Notes: generated by a model not told the origin, from the letters alone. Counted from the first letter of the stretch, positions 7,597 through 16,205 are shown. The stretch is 64,000 bases of DNA from Novosphingobium decolorationis (GCF_018417475.1 NZ_CP054856.1:1767001-1831000); one strand, 5' to 3'. Made by a program: numbers and translations.

Positions 7597-8841
7597 GAAG
7601 GCTGCCAGCGCGGCACCGGCAATGAGCGCGGCGCAGATCAGAAAGCCCGGGCGGTAGCTGCCGAACAGATCGAACAGCCGCCCCGCCACGAACACGCCCG
7701 AGCCCGAGGCGATCGATTCAAAGACGATGAAGGCGCCCGTCATCTGGCCCAGCCGTGGTCCGGCAAACGAATTAGCGATGACCACCTGGGTCAGGACGTA
7801 GCACCCGGCCCACCCTGCGCCGAGCAGCACCAGCCCTGCAAACGCGATCATGGGCCCGCCAAGGCTGAGCAGCAAGGCGCCCGCGAGCAGCAGCATCTGC
7901 TGCGAATTCCACACCCGGTTGGTCCCCCAACGCTCCGCCGCCGCGCCCACCAGCACCTTGCCGAACAGGCCGGTCAGGAACACCAGCGTCATGCCGAGGG
8001 CCGCCATCCGCGCGCCGAGGCCAATATCCTGAAGGTAGAGGAAGAGGTTGAGCAGGAACGCGGTCGAGGCGAAGAAAGTCCCGAACGTCGCCGCCAGCAG
8101 CAGCGCGAGCGCCAGGCGATGGCGCGGCACCTGCGCGAACGCGCCGAGTAGAGGCCCGGACGGCACCGCCGGTTCCGGCGCCCCCTCCCGCCTGTTCGGT
8201 TTCGCAGAGCGCACCAGCACCGCGGCCACCGGCAGCAGCGCAAGCGGGATGATGGCCGCCACGCGCAGGACACTGCGCCAGTCCGCCTGCTCCAGCGCGA
8301 AGACCGCGAGCGAGGGAAAGATCGCCGCGCCGATGCTCGTGCCCGAAAGTGCAATCGAGGTCGCGAGCGTGCGCAGGCCGGAGAACCGCGCGCGCACCAT
8401 CAGCACCACGATCACCACGTGCGAGGAGGCAAAGGACAGCCCCAGCAGCCCATAGAGCGCATATATCTGCCCGATGCTGCGCGCATGGCCATAGGCGGTG
8501 AGCGTAATCGCCAGGAGCACGAGGCCCGCCAGCACGATCCGCGAGGGGGGCACACGCGCGGTCAGAAAGCCGATCCCCAGCCCCGACACCCCGGCCGAGA
8601 GCAGGAAGATCGTCTCGCGCAACTTGAGCGCGCCGCGGCTGATCCCCAGGTCCGCCAGGATCGCGCTGTCGAGCGCGGGCAGGCCCGAGGTGATGATGCC
8701 ATGGCACACGGTCATCACCATGAGCAGCCCCGCGATAAGGGCCCAGGCCCCGGCATCGGGCATGGCGGCAGGCTGCACTTCGGGCGCGTGCGTGCCGCCA
8801 TTGGGGGCAACACGCGAAACAGGGACGGTCTTCTGGGTCAT
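7525..8841 (-). CDS. MFS transporter 1
   Basis: This 438-residue inner-membrane protein of the major facilitator superfamily has about 12 hydrophobic segments, starting with the one around AWALIAGLLMVMTVCHGIIT. It probably takes up an organic acid or aromatic compound for the island. The ATG at 8841 (MTQKTVPVS) was chosen. ATG 8877 is in frame but sits closer to the operator. The promoter region is shared with the divergent lyase gene and holds operator copy A. The last 72 bases overlap the IclR gene tail to tail. Confidence 0.8.
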   Translation of the reverse strand: MTQKTVPVSRVAPNGGTHAPEVQPAAMPDAGAWALIAGLLMVMTVCHGIITSGLPALDSAILADLGISRGALKLRETIFLLSAGVSGLGIGFLTARVPPSRIVLAGLVLLAITLTAYGHARSIGQIYALYGLLGLSFASSHVVIVVLMVRARFSGLRTLATSIALSGTSIGAAIFPSLAVFALEQADWRSVLRVAAIIPLALLPVAAVLVRSAKPNRREGAPEPAVPSGPLLGAFAQVPRHRLALALLLAATFGTFFASTAFLLNLFLYLQDIGLGARMAALGMTLVFLTGLFGKVLVGAAAERWGTNRVWNSQQMLLLAGALLLSLGGPMIAFAGLVLLGAGWAGCYVLTQVVIANSFAGPRLGQMTGAFIVFESIASGSGVFVAGRLFDLFGSYRPGFLICAALIAGAALAAFLFRRLVEGGHAVAHREEPVGDPG

Positions 8842-8894
8842 GTCCGGAGCGTGCCGCGCACGGCCGCCCTTGACCATCGCGCGCGTCCCGTCTC

Positions 8895-8909
8895 ATCCGC
8901 AATACGGAT
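8895..8909. promoter_or_regulatory. Island palindrome, copy A
   Basis: ATCCGCAATACGGAT differs from ATCCGC-N3-GCGGAT at one of 12 positions. It lies 54 bases upstream of MFS transporter 1 and 132 bases upstream of the divergent lyase gene. Confidence 0.6.
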
Positions 8910-9040
8910 AGACTGCCCTATCCCGGTTGTGGCGCATCCTGCGAAACCGCAGCCGAAGTGCAAAGCCACGCCCCTGTTTCCTGCCCTCGCGCCGTGCCCT
9001 TGCGTCGTGTCCGGGCAGAGCGAAGATAAAGGAAGACACG

Positions 9041-9901
9041 ATGCAGGACACCCGCCTCTACGACATGGTCAAGTCCGGCCAGTTCGTCACGGCCCCCGGC
9101 ATTCAGGACATGATCACCGCGGTCATCGCGCGCAAGGTCGGCTTCGATGCCGTCTACGGCAGCGGCTACTGGCTGACCGCCAGCGGCCTGGGCCTGCCCG
9201 ATGCGGGCATTGCCTCGGTCACGCAGATGGTCGACCGCATGGAAAAGCTGGTCGAGAGCGCCAAGACCCCGGTCATTGCGGACGCCGACACCGGCTTTGG
9301 CGGCCTGCTCAACGTGCACCACACCGTCCTTGCCTATGAGAAGGCGGGCGTGGCCGCGATGCAGATCGAGGACCAGGAATTCCCCAAGAAGTGCGGCCAT
9401 ACGCCCTTCAAGCGCGTGATCCCGGTCGCGGACATGGTCGAGAAGATCAAGGTCGCCTGCGACGCGCGCAAGGACGAAAAGTTCCTCATCATCGCCCGCA
9501 CCGACGTGATGCAGAGCGGTGGCTACAACGCCGTGGAAGACCGCATGGGCGCCTTTGCCGAAGCGGGCGCCGACATCCTCTTCCCCGAGGCGCTGACCAA
9601 CACCGACGACATGCGCCGTATCTGCCAGACCATCGACACGCCGATGCTCGCCAACATGGCCGATGGCGGCCTGACCCCGATCCGTCCGGTCAGCGAACTG
9701 GAGGAGCTTGGCTTCAAGCTGGCTATCTTCCCGGCCATGACCTCGCTGGTCGCCGCGCGCGCGGTCGAGGTTTCGCTGCAGCGCCTCAAGGAAACCGGCA
9801 CCAGCCTCGAGGGCCCCGAACTCTTCGACTTCAAGGAGTTCTGCGAACTGATCGGCTTCGACAAGGTCTGGGAGTTCGAACGCAAGTGGGCAAAGGACTG
9901 A
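9041..9901 (+). CDS. Isocitrate lyase/PEP mutase-family C-C lyase
   Basis: This 286-residue cytoplasmic TIM-barrel enzyme has the family signature KKCGH with the lyase-type Cys118. Metal and substrate loops are at DADTGFGG (81-88) and MQIEDQ (108-112). Cys118 argues for a true lyase (methylisocitrate, dimethylmalate or oxaloacetate type) rather than a phosphonomutase. ANMADGG (about residue 205) replaces the NITEFG-type loop of methylisocitrate lyase PrpB, so PrpB itself is unlikely. Next to LeuCD-like hydro-lyase subunits, a 2,3-dialkylmalate lyase giving pyruvate plus a short acid is attractive. It is monocistronic with its own terminator. Confidence 0.85.
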   Translation: MQDTRLYDMVKSGQFVTAPGIQDMITAVIARKVGFDAVYGSGYWLTASGLGLPDAGIASVTQMVDRMEKLVESAKTPVIADADTGFGGLLNVHHTVLAYEKAGVAAMQIEDQEFPKKCGHTPFKRVIPVADMVEKIKVACDARKDEKFLIIARTDVMQSGGYNAVEDRMGAFAEAGADILFPEALTNTDDMRRICQTIDTPMLANMADGGLTPIRPVSELEELGFKLAIFPAMTSLVAARAVEVSLQRLKETGTSLEGPELFDFKEFCELIGFDKVWEFERKWAKD

Positions 9902-9940
9902 GCCTGACCCCATAGTTGCGGACGAAGTCCGAACACGAAA

Positions 9941-9972
9941 CGCCCCGGCCATCCCGCCGGGGCGTTTTCGTT
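9941..9972 (+). terminator. Rho-independent terminator after the lyase gene
   Basis: CGCCCCGG (9941-9948) pairs with CCGGGGCG (9957-9964) and is followed by TTTTCGTTT. It sits 40 bases after the lyase stop codon and just before the 3' end of the convergent bicupin 2 gene. Confidence 0.8.
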
Positions 9973-10703
9973 TAAGCCAGGTGCAGGTCCCAGGGCCCGT
10001 CGTGCCATTCCAGGAGCATGCAGCCCCCCTCGGTCCGCTCATTGAATCCGTGGATCGAGCGGGCCGGGTTCCACAGGAACGAGCCTGCCCGCATGGGCCG
10101 GGTGTCGTCGGGCTGGATATCGCCCTCGATGCAGAAGATTTCCTCCTCAACCGGGTGCCAGTTGCCCCCACCCACGCCGCCAAAACGCGGCGGCACCTTG
10201 AGCAGGCGCGTATCCGCCCCGCTGCGCGGATCAAGCCAGAGGACGCGGCGCTCGAAGCCGTCGAGCCGGCGCCCCTCGATCACCGGCACGAACGGATCGA
10301 TCGCGCGGCAATCGGCGTGCAGCACCGGCTCGGGCGAGGTACCTTCGACGGGCGCATCGACGATGAAGATCCACTCGCTGTCGGCCAGCACCTCCACCTC
10401 CAGCGGCCGGTCGCCGGGCAGCACCGCGAAGCCGTAGGGCCCAAGCACCGTTGCGCCGATCCGCACCTGGCCTGCGAGCACGAAGAGCTGGGTCAGGGCC
10501 CCGTCCGCCCGTGCACTCATCGTCTGCCAGCCTTGCGCGGGTGTGGCCAGCGCGCTGCGCAAGGATCCGTCGGTGAGGCGGCGCAGGACCAGGCCCGGCA
10601 ATTCCGGGCCGTCCCAGGGCGACAGGGCTTCAGGCACGAGGTCCGCGCGGTGGACGCACTGCGAGATATCGTAGGCGAGTTCGGGGGGGGCTTCAGCGCT
10701 CAC
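9972..10703 (-). CDS. Bicupin protein 2
   Basis: This 243-residue two-domain cupin has its recognisable metal site in the C-terminal half: GNWHPVEEEIFCIEG followed by NPARSIHGFNE. The N-terminal cupin has none. That is the reverse of bicupins 1 and 3. The GTG start at 10703 is supported by AAGGA about 9 bases upstream. The gene is divergent from bicupin 3 and shares operator copy B with it. The function is unknown. It may be an isomerase, hydrolase or dioxygenase for a ring-cleavage intermediate. Confidence 0.75.
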   Translation of the reverse strand: MSAEAPPELAYDISQCVHRADLVPEALSPWDGPELPGLVLRRLTDGSLRSALATPAQGWQTMSARADGALTQLFVLAGQVRIGATVLGPYGFAVLPGDRPLEVEVLADSEWIFIVDAPVEGTSPEPVLHADCRAIDPFVPVIEGRRLDGFERRVLWLDPRSGADTRLLKVPPRFGGVGGGNWHPVEEEIFCIEGDIQPDDTRPMRAGSFLWNPARSIHGFNERTEGGCMLLEWHDGPWDLHLA

Positions 10704-10783
10704 GGTTCGATCCTTGCACAACCGGGTGGGACACGCGAGACTGCGCGCGGCACGGCGCAGGACCAAACCCCTGCCGTGCGGAC

Positions 10784-10798
10784 ATCCGCCATGCGGAG
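10784..10798. promoter_or_regulatory. Island palindrome, copy B
   Basis: ATCCGCCATGCGGAG differs from the consensus at one of 12 positions. It is almost central in the divergent gap, 81 bases from bicupin 2 and 80 bases from bicupin 3. Confidence 0.6.
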
Positions 10799-10877
10799 GC
10801 TCGCCCGCACCCTGCTGGAGGGCGCGCCGCCGATCTGAAACCCTCCCGGTCTGAACACGCTTTTCGGAAGGACCGTC

Positions 10878-11621
10878 ATGAGGCCACGCGTAGTCGATCT
10901 TAGGGTGGACGAACTGGACTGGGAGCCACTCGGCCCGCCCGGACTCTATTCCCGCCTGCTCAGCCGCGATGAAGAAACGGGCGCGCGCACCGCGCTCCAG
11001 CGCATGGTGCCCGCCGACGGCTACACCGCGCCCGACACCGCCCACTACCACCACACCTACGAGGAGCTGCTGGGCGTCTCGGGCCGCTTCAGCTTCGATG
11101 GCCGCAACTGGGTCGAGGCGGGCGCCTACCTGTTCCACCCGCCGCGCACCGTACATGGCTTTGCCAGCACCGTGCCCGAGGAATCGACCTTCCTCTCGCG
11201 CGTCGGGCGCCAGCTCGACTTCAACTTCGTCCCCGAACCCGCGCAGGACGACCTCTACCTTGCCGAAGGTTCCCTGCCTCCGCGCGCGCCCGTCGCGCTG
11301 GAGAAGGACGCCGCGCTGGACGGGTTTGCGCCCAGCCGCTTTCTCGGCGCGGATGTCGAGGCGCGCGTTCTCAGCGTCGATCCCGAGACCGGCGAAGGCA
11401 GCGCCTTCGTGCGCCTTCCAGCAGGCTGGCAATCGATGACCGCTGCCCTGCCCCACTACCTGGAGATCTTCGCGATCTCAGGCGCCATCGGCGTTGACGG
11501 CGGAGCGGCTGCGCCCGGCCGCGCCTATTTCTTCTACCCGGCCCAAGATCGCATCAACACGCTGGAGGCCGCAGAACCGACGCTGGCCTACGTCAATTTC
11601 GGCGGACCGGTGGGCCTGTGA
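10878..11621 (+). CDS. Bicupin protein 3
   Basis: This 247-residue two-domain cupin has a metal-binding pattern in the N-terminal half: AHYHHTYEELLG with HPPRTVHGFAS. The C-terminal half keeps the fold (RLPAGWQSMTAALPHYLEIF) but few ligands. It resembles bicupin 1 in domain order. A TTCGGAAGGA stretch before the ATG serves as ribosome-binding site. Its stop overlaps the GTG start of the tandem SDR gene (GTGA), so the two are co-translated and probably act on consecutive intermediates. Confidence 0.75.
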   Translation: MRPRVVDLRVDELDWEPLGPPGLYSRLLSRDEETGARTALQRMVPADGYTAPDTAHYHHTYEELLGVSGRFSFDGRNWVEAGAYLFHPPRTVHGFASTVPEESTFLSRVGRQLDFNFVPEPAQDDLYLAEGSLPPRAPVALEKDAALDGFAPSRFLGADVEARVLSVDPETGEGSAFVRLPAGWQSMTAALPHYLEIFAISGAIGVDGGAAAPGRAYFFYPAQDRINTLEAAEPTLAYVNFGGPVGL

Positions 11622-12925
11622 AGAAGGCCCTCATCCTCAACGCCGCGAGCCCGGAAGGTGTCCACGCGGCAACCGCGCTTGCCGACCATGACCTCACCAT
11701 CCTCGACACGGGCCTGCCGGACCAGGCCTCCTGGGAGGACTTTGCCACCAAGGCCGAGGCGCAAGGACTGCGCTTCGACACCATCGTCCATTGCCCGCGT
11801 GGCGGGACAGGCCCGGACGGTGTCGAGGAGGAAATCCTCTCGGCCTGGCTCACCGCGAAGTTTGCCAACCGGCTCTGCACGCCAGGCGAACCTGCGCTCA
11901 TCACCCTCCTTCGCCGTGCAGACGGCCCCGCCGCCATCGATGCCGATGCCGCCGCAAACGGCATCCGCTACGCCACCTGGTCGGCGATGCTCGATGCCTC
12001 CCGGCGCGATGTCCACCTGCGCTCGAACCGGTTGATCCTTGCGCCCGGCACGGCCCCTGCGCAGATCGTCGCGGCCCTCCAGATGCTCACCGATATGCGC
12101 GAGAGCTTCGTCGCGGGCGCCGACATCGCGTTGGAGCCCGCGCCCGATGCGCAAGGCACGACCTCGCTCGCCGGAAAGGCTTTTCTCGTTACCGGGGCGA
12201 CCTCGGGGATCGGCCGGGCGAGCGCCATCGAGATCGGCCGCCAGGGCGGTTTCGTCTTCGTGGGCGGGCGCAAGCCCAACCTTGCCGAGGAAACGCTGGC
12301 CCTCGTGCGCGAAGCCGGAGGCGACGGGGCCTTCATCCGCCTCGACGTGACCGACGCCTCGGCCTGGGAGGCCGCCGCTGCGACCATTCGCGAGACCCAG
12401 GGCGCACTCCACGGCCTCGTCAACAATGCAGGCGAGGCCAAGAACCTGCCCATCGAAGACCTTGACGAGGACGTGCCGCGCTTCCTGGTTCATCTCAACT
12501 ACGGCGGGTGCCGCAGGGGCATGGATGCCCTTCTCCCGCTTCTTGAGGAGGGGCGCGGTTCGGTCGTCAACGTCGCGAGCGTCGCAGGGATGCGGGCCGG
12601 CTTTGGGGGATCGGCCTATGGCGCCTCGAAGGCCGCGATGATCGGCCTTAGCCAAAGCTATGATCGGGAACTGGCCGCGCAGCGCAAGGTGCGCGTCAAC
12701 GCCATCCAGCCGGGCCTGATCTGGAGCGAGAGCGTGACCGATTCCCTGGGCGAGGACGGCGCACGCCAGTTCCGCGCGATGATCGAGGGCAAGACCCCGA
12801 TCGGACGCGTGGGCACACCCGACGAGGTGGGGCGCTTCGTCGCCTTCCTCGTCTCCGATGCCGCCGCCGGGATCCACGGCCAGGCGCTGCCGGTATCGGG
12901 CGGGCTCGAACTCGTTCACCCCTGA
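11618..12925 (+). CDS. Tandem SDR protein (degenerate plus active short-chain dehydrogenase)
   Basis: This protein is 435 residues long, nearly twice the usual SDR length. Residues from about 187 form a complete short-chain dehydrogenase: TGATSGIG cofactor motif, LVNNAGEA, and the YGASK catalytic Tyr/Lys pair. The first 180 residues start with a Rossmann-like ALILNAASPEGVHAATALA. They lack the glycine motif, NNAG and the YxxxK pair, so they look like a decayed or regulatory SDR half. GTG at 11618 overlaps the bicupin 3 stop. It probably oxidises a hydroxy intermediate of the island pathway with NAD(P). Confidence 0.8.
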   Translation: MKKALILNAASPEGVHAATALADHDLTILDTGLPDQASWEDFATKAEAQGLRFDTIVHCPRGGTGPDGVEEEILSAWLTAKFANRLCTPGEPALITLLRRADGPAAIDADAAANGIRYATWSAMLDASRRDVHLRSNRLILAPGTAPAQIVAALQMLTDMRESFVAGADIALEPAPDAQGTTSLAGKAFLVTGATSGIGRASAIEIGRQGGFVFVGGRKPNLAEETLALVREAGGDGAFIRLDVTDASAWEAAAATIRETQGALHGLVNNAGEAKNLPIEDLDEDVPRFLVHLNYGGCRRGMDALLPLLEEGRGSVVNVASVAGMRAGFGGSAYGASKAAMIGLSQSYDRELAAQRKVRVNAIQPGLIWSESVTDSLGEDGARQFRAMIEGKTPIGRVGTPDEVGRFVAFLVSDAAAGIHGQALPVSGGLELVHP

Positions 12926-12952
12926 GCGAGCGAACACGGCCCACACGTTAAG

Positions 12953-12984
12953 AGGGGCGCAGCGTCATCGGACGCTGCGCCCCT
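12953..12984. terminator. Bidirectional terminator between the SDR and TonB receptor genes
   Basis: A perfect 14-base stem (12953-12966 with 12971-12984, loop ATCG) lies between two convergent genes. T-runs are short on both sides. A second inverted repeat (GGCCCGGG at 13001-13008 with CCCGGGCC at 13021-13028) follows and may reinforce termination. Confidence 0.6.
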
Positions 12985-13040
12985 TCGCACATCCCGATCC
13001 GGCCCGGGGAGGGACATGGTCCCGGGCCGAAAAGAGAAAC

Positions 13041-15368
13041 TCAGAAGTTCTTGATGAAGCGGATGCCCCCGGTACGGCGCGCGGGCGCGGTGATGTATTC
13101 GCCGTTCGAGGTGGACGGGTTGAACGAGCCCCAGAAGCGGCTGAAGTCGGGCGTCAGATCGTTGAAGATGTTGTTCACGTAGACAAGCGCGGTCCAGCTG
13201 CCGCCCTTGAGGCCGATCTGCGCATCGGCGGTGAACTTCTGGTCCAGCTTCACGCGGTTGTCGAAGCGCGCAAAGCGCGAACTGCGGTAGTTCCCCGTAC
13301 CCTCGATGAAACCGTCGAGTTCGCCCGTAAGCGGCGCCTCGATATGGACCATGCCCGTTGCCGAATGGCGCGGCACGAGGGGGACGCGGTTGCCCCCGAA
13401 CTGGCGGTCCACCCCGGCGGGCGAGGGGAAGACGTCGCGCGCGGCGAAGTCCTTGAACGTGGAATCGGTGTAGGCGTAGCTGCCACTCAGTGTCAGCCAG
13501 TGGAACGGGGTCGCGTTCACGCCCAGTTCGGCGCCCTTCACCTCGGCCTTGTCCGCATTGATGATGTAGTTGAGCGTCACCGCCGAGGAATTGGGGCATT
13601 CCGGCTCGGGCCCCTGCGCGCTGAGCGAGCCATAGCACACGGTCGTCACCTGCAGGTCCGACCAGTCCGAATAGTAGACGTCGGCCTCGAAGTTGAGATC
13701 GCCATTGAGGAGGCTGCCCTTCACGCCCAGCTCGTACGTCCAGATCGATTCCTGCCCGAAGGGGCGCAGGTCATCGCGCACCTGTCCGGTGTTGAAGCCG
13801 CCCGGCTTGGAACCCTTGGCCGCGCTCGCGTAGATGTTGAGGTCGGGCGAGACCTTCCAGGCTGCGCTCACACGCGGCAGCCAGGCATCGAAGCTGGTCT
13901 TGCCGCGAAAGTCGATCTCGTTCGCGCCGGTCAGGAACAAGAGGTTGACCCCGGTCGTCGCCGCGGCCGAGATGACCTCGTGGTTGTAGCGCAGTTCGCC
14001 CGTCACCGTCAGCGCGCGGGACAGGTCGAACTCGACCGAGCCGAAACCGGAATAGGTGTTGGTGTTCAGCCGGTTGACGCGGCCATCGATGTTCTCGCGC
14101 GTGCTGGTGATGAACGGCCGGGCGCCCACGAAGCGCGAAAAGTCGACCTCCTCGTAGTTCTCGTCGAAGACATAGCCGCCCACCATCGCGCGGATCGGCC
14201 CGCCATCGTAGCTCAGGCGCAGGTCCGAGCTGATCTGCTGCAGGTCGTTGTCGAAGTCGAAGATGCCCACGCAGACCATCGAGAGGCAATTGACCATGCC
14301 GCCGCCCAGGTCGACGCCCTGCGGCACATTCTGCGGCTCCTTGTCGAAGTCGAACTCCAGCCGTCCCTTGGTGCGGTTGTAGCCCGAAAGCGAGTTGAGC
14401 ACGAAGCCGTTGCCGAAGTCATACTCCAGGTCGAGGACACCGCGGTAGGTTTCGGAGTTGTTGCCGGCGTAGCGGTGGTCCGAGGACATGTTGACCTCGT
14501 CGGGGTCGAAGGTCTCCTCGGTGATCGTGTTCACGCCATAAAGCGAGGTATCCGGGCGCTGGATCACGTAGCCCGCGCCGGGTCCGGCGTTGCTGTTGAG
14601 ATAGCTGCCCCGGATCTTGCCGGTGAAGGCGCCGCTCTCGATCAGCACGGTACCGCCCACGCCATAGTTGCGGCTGGCATCGAGCCCCTGCCCGTTGCCC
14701 GGATTCTTGTAGAAACCGGAAAAGTTGCTGTACGTCGCCGAAAGCTTGGCCGCGACGACATCGCCGATGACGGGGCCGGTGACGTGCGCGGTGGCTTCCT
14801 GCTGGCCATAGGCGCCGAGGCCGAAGTTGAAGGTGCCCCCCGGCGTGAACTCGGGGTCCTTGCTCACGAAGCTGATGGCACCGGCAAAGGCGCTGCGCCC
14901 GAAGTAGACCGTCTGCGGGCCCTTCACCACCTCGATGCGCGCGATGTCCATGAGCGCGGTCGCGTTCTGGTTGCCGCCGCCGCCCACGGTCGTGTTGAGC
15001 GAGACACCCGTGGTGTCGATGCCGTCGACGATCATGGCGACGTTGGAGCGGCCTTCAATCAGGGCAATGCCGCGAAGGCTGGGGCGAATGTCGGCGGGCG
15101 AGGCACCGGTGTCGAACTGGAGCCCGGGAGTCATAGCCGCAACGCTGTTCATGTCGCGCACGCCCTTGCGCGCGATGGTGTCCTGCGAGACGACGTTGAT
15201 CGCGACCGGAATGTCCTGGAGCGATTCCTCGCGGCGGCGCGCAGTCACCACGATGTCACCGCCCGCCGAGGCTCCTGCCGGGCGCTCCTGCGCCTGCACG
15301 GACGGCGCGAACAGCGCGGCCGCGGCCATTGAGCCAAGCGAACAGGTCTGGAGAAGCTTGCCGATCAT
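13041..15368 (-). CDS. TonB-dependent outer-membrane receptor 1
   Basis: This 775-residue outer-membrane receptor begins with a signal peptide ending near SVQAQE. A plug domain (GDIVVTARRREESLQDIPVAI-type start, cut here) and a beta-barrel follow, ending in the aromatic C-terminus IRFIKNF. It belongs to the sphingomonad type that takes up plant- or lignin-derived compounds, though the ligand cannot be told. ATG 15368 gives a proper signal peptide. Two operator copies lie 86 and 151 bases upstream. It is monocistronic. Confidence 0.9.
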   Translation of the reverse strand: MIGKLLQTCSLGSMAAAALFAPSVQAQERPAGASAGGDIVVTARRREESLQDIPVAINVVSQDTIARKGVRDMNSVAAMTPGLQFDTGASPADIRPSLRGIALIEGRSNVAMIVDGIDTTGVSLNTTVGGGGNQNATALMDIARIEVVKGPQTVYFGRSAFAGAISFVSKDPEFTPGGTFNFGLGAYGQQEATAHVTGPVIGDVVAAKLSATYSNFSGFYKNPGNGQGLDASRNYGVGGTVLIESGAFTGKIRGSYLNSNAGPGAGYVIQRPDTSLYGVNTITEETFDPDEVNMSSDHRYAGNNSETYRGVLDLEYDFGNGFVLNSLSGYNRTKGRLEFDFDKEPQNVPQGVDLGGGMVNCLSMVCVGIFDFDNDLQQISSDLRLSYDGGPIRAMVGGYVFDENYEEVDFSRFVGARPFITSTRENIDGRVNRLNTNTYSGFGSVEFDLSRALTVTGELRYNHEVISAAATTGVNLLFLTGANEIDFRGKTSFDAWLPRVSAAWKVSPDLNIYASAAKGSKPGGFNTGQVRDDLRPFGQESIWTYELGVKGSLLNGDLNFEADVYYSDWSDLQVTTVCYGSLSAQGPEPECPNSSAVTLNYIINADKAEVKGAELGVNATPFHWLTLSGSYAYTDSTFKDFAARDVFPSPAGVDRQFGGNRVPLVPRHSATGMVHIEAPLTGELDGFIEGTGNYRSSRFARFDNRVKLDQKFTADAQIGLKGGSWTALVYVNNIFNDLTPDFSRFWGSFNPSTSNGEYITAPARRTGGIRFIKNF

Positions 15369-15453
15369 CGTGTGAACCCCCTGGGTAGATTTTCTTGTTA
15401 CTCCCGAGGCTAGGTTCCCGATCACCAGTCGGACAATTTCAGCGGGTAAAAGC

Positions 15454-15468
15454 ATCCGCATCGCGGAG
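15454..15468. promoter_or_regulatory. Island palindrome, copy C
   Basis: ATCCGCATCGCGGAG has one mismatch to the consensus and lies 86 bases upstream of TonB receptor 1. Confidence 0.6.
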
Positions 15469-15518
15469 GGAAATTCGGGTCCAGGTCGCAGATCACGATG
15501 GAAAGCGGAGGATGATCT

Positions 15519-15533
15519 GTCCGCATCGCGGAT
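15519..15533. promoter_or_regulatory. Island palindrome, copy D
   Basis: GTCCGCATCGCGGAT has one mismatch to the consensus. It is the second copy before TonB receptor 1. The centres of C and D are 65 bases apart, about six helical turns, which could allow cooperative binding. Confidence 0.6.
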
Positions 15534-15564
15534 AGCGAGGACCGCCTGCTCTGTGCTCCAGCGC

Positions 15565-15600
15565 AAGAAAAGGGCGCGGCTCCTTGCGGAACCACGCCCT
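15565..15600 (-). terminator. Rho-independent terminator after the isochorismatase-fold gene
   Basis: On the minus strand AGGGCG-T-GG pairs with CC-G-CGCCCT (15600-15571, one U-G pair), followed by TTTTCTT. It ends the ThDP enzyme, TonB receptor 2 and isochorismatase-fold transcript. Confidence 0.7.
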
Positions 15601-15638
15601 CTCCTGGATGCCAGACCGGCCCTTGCGGGCCGACGACC

Positions 15639-16205
15639 TCAGTCCGCGAAGCTGACCTTGGCGGCCTCGGTGATCTCGCAAAGACCGCCGAAGGCCTGGA
15701 GTTCGGCTTCGTGCGCCTCGAGCGACCCCGCCGAGCAGGCGTCCGCAATGACCTTGACCGAAAGGCCGCGATCATGGGCTTCGCGCACGGTCGAGCTGAC
15801 CGCCAGCGTGGTCGACAGGCCGGTCACGTAGAGCTCGGTCACGCCGTGCTTTTCGAGTTCCTCATCAAGGATCGTCTTCCAGAACGGGCTGATCTGGTGC
15901 TTGAGGATGATGGCTTCGCCCTCGGCCGGGGTCAGCGCGGGCACGAAATCGACACCCGGCGTCCCCAGCTGCAGCGCGCCCGAACCCTTGAAATTGGCGA
16001 AGAGCGGCGAACGCTCGGGCGCCTCGGGCAGGTCGGGGGCGCTGAACGCGACCCTGACGTGCCCGACCGCGACACCGGCCTTGCGCGCCTTCTCCAGAAC
16101 GCTGGCCGCATTGGCCACCACGTTGCGACGGGCCAGCTCGCCGGCCATCGGGTCATGGCTGGTCAGGTCGTTGATGAAGTCGATCAGAATCAGATATTTG
16201 CTCAC
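15639..16205 (-). CDS. Isochorismatase-fold hydrolase lacking the catalytic cysteine
   Basis: This 188-residue protein has the isochorismatase/cysteine-hydrolase fold, with Asp9 in LILIDFINDL and Lys102 in ILKHQISPFW. The third member of the triad, the Cys in the TGxxTxxCV motif, is Ala135 here (TGLSTTLAVSST). Amidase-type members need that Cys, whereas true isochorismatases of the PhzD kind cleave vinyl ethers without it. A non-amidase activity on an enol ether or related bond is therefore likelier. It lies 10 bases after TonB receptor 2 and in the same operon. Confidence 0.8.
   Translation of the reverse strand: MSKYLILIDFINDLTSHDPMAGELARRNVVANAASVLEKARKAGVAVGHVRVAFSAPDLPEAPERSPLFANFKGSGALQLGTPGVDFVPALTPAEGEAIILKHQISPFWKTILDEELEKHGVTELYVTGLSTTLAVSSTVREAHDRGLSVKVIADACSAGSLEAHEAELQAFGGLCEITEAAKVSFAD

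Noticed and set aside
12858..15332. Plus-strand open frame of 824 codons
   Set aside because: It is the antisense of TonB receptor 1. High GC leaves few stop codons, and its translation is Arg/Ala/Gly-rich without domains.
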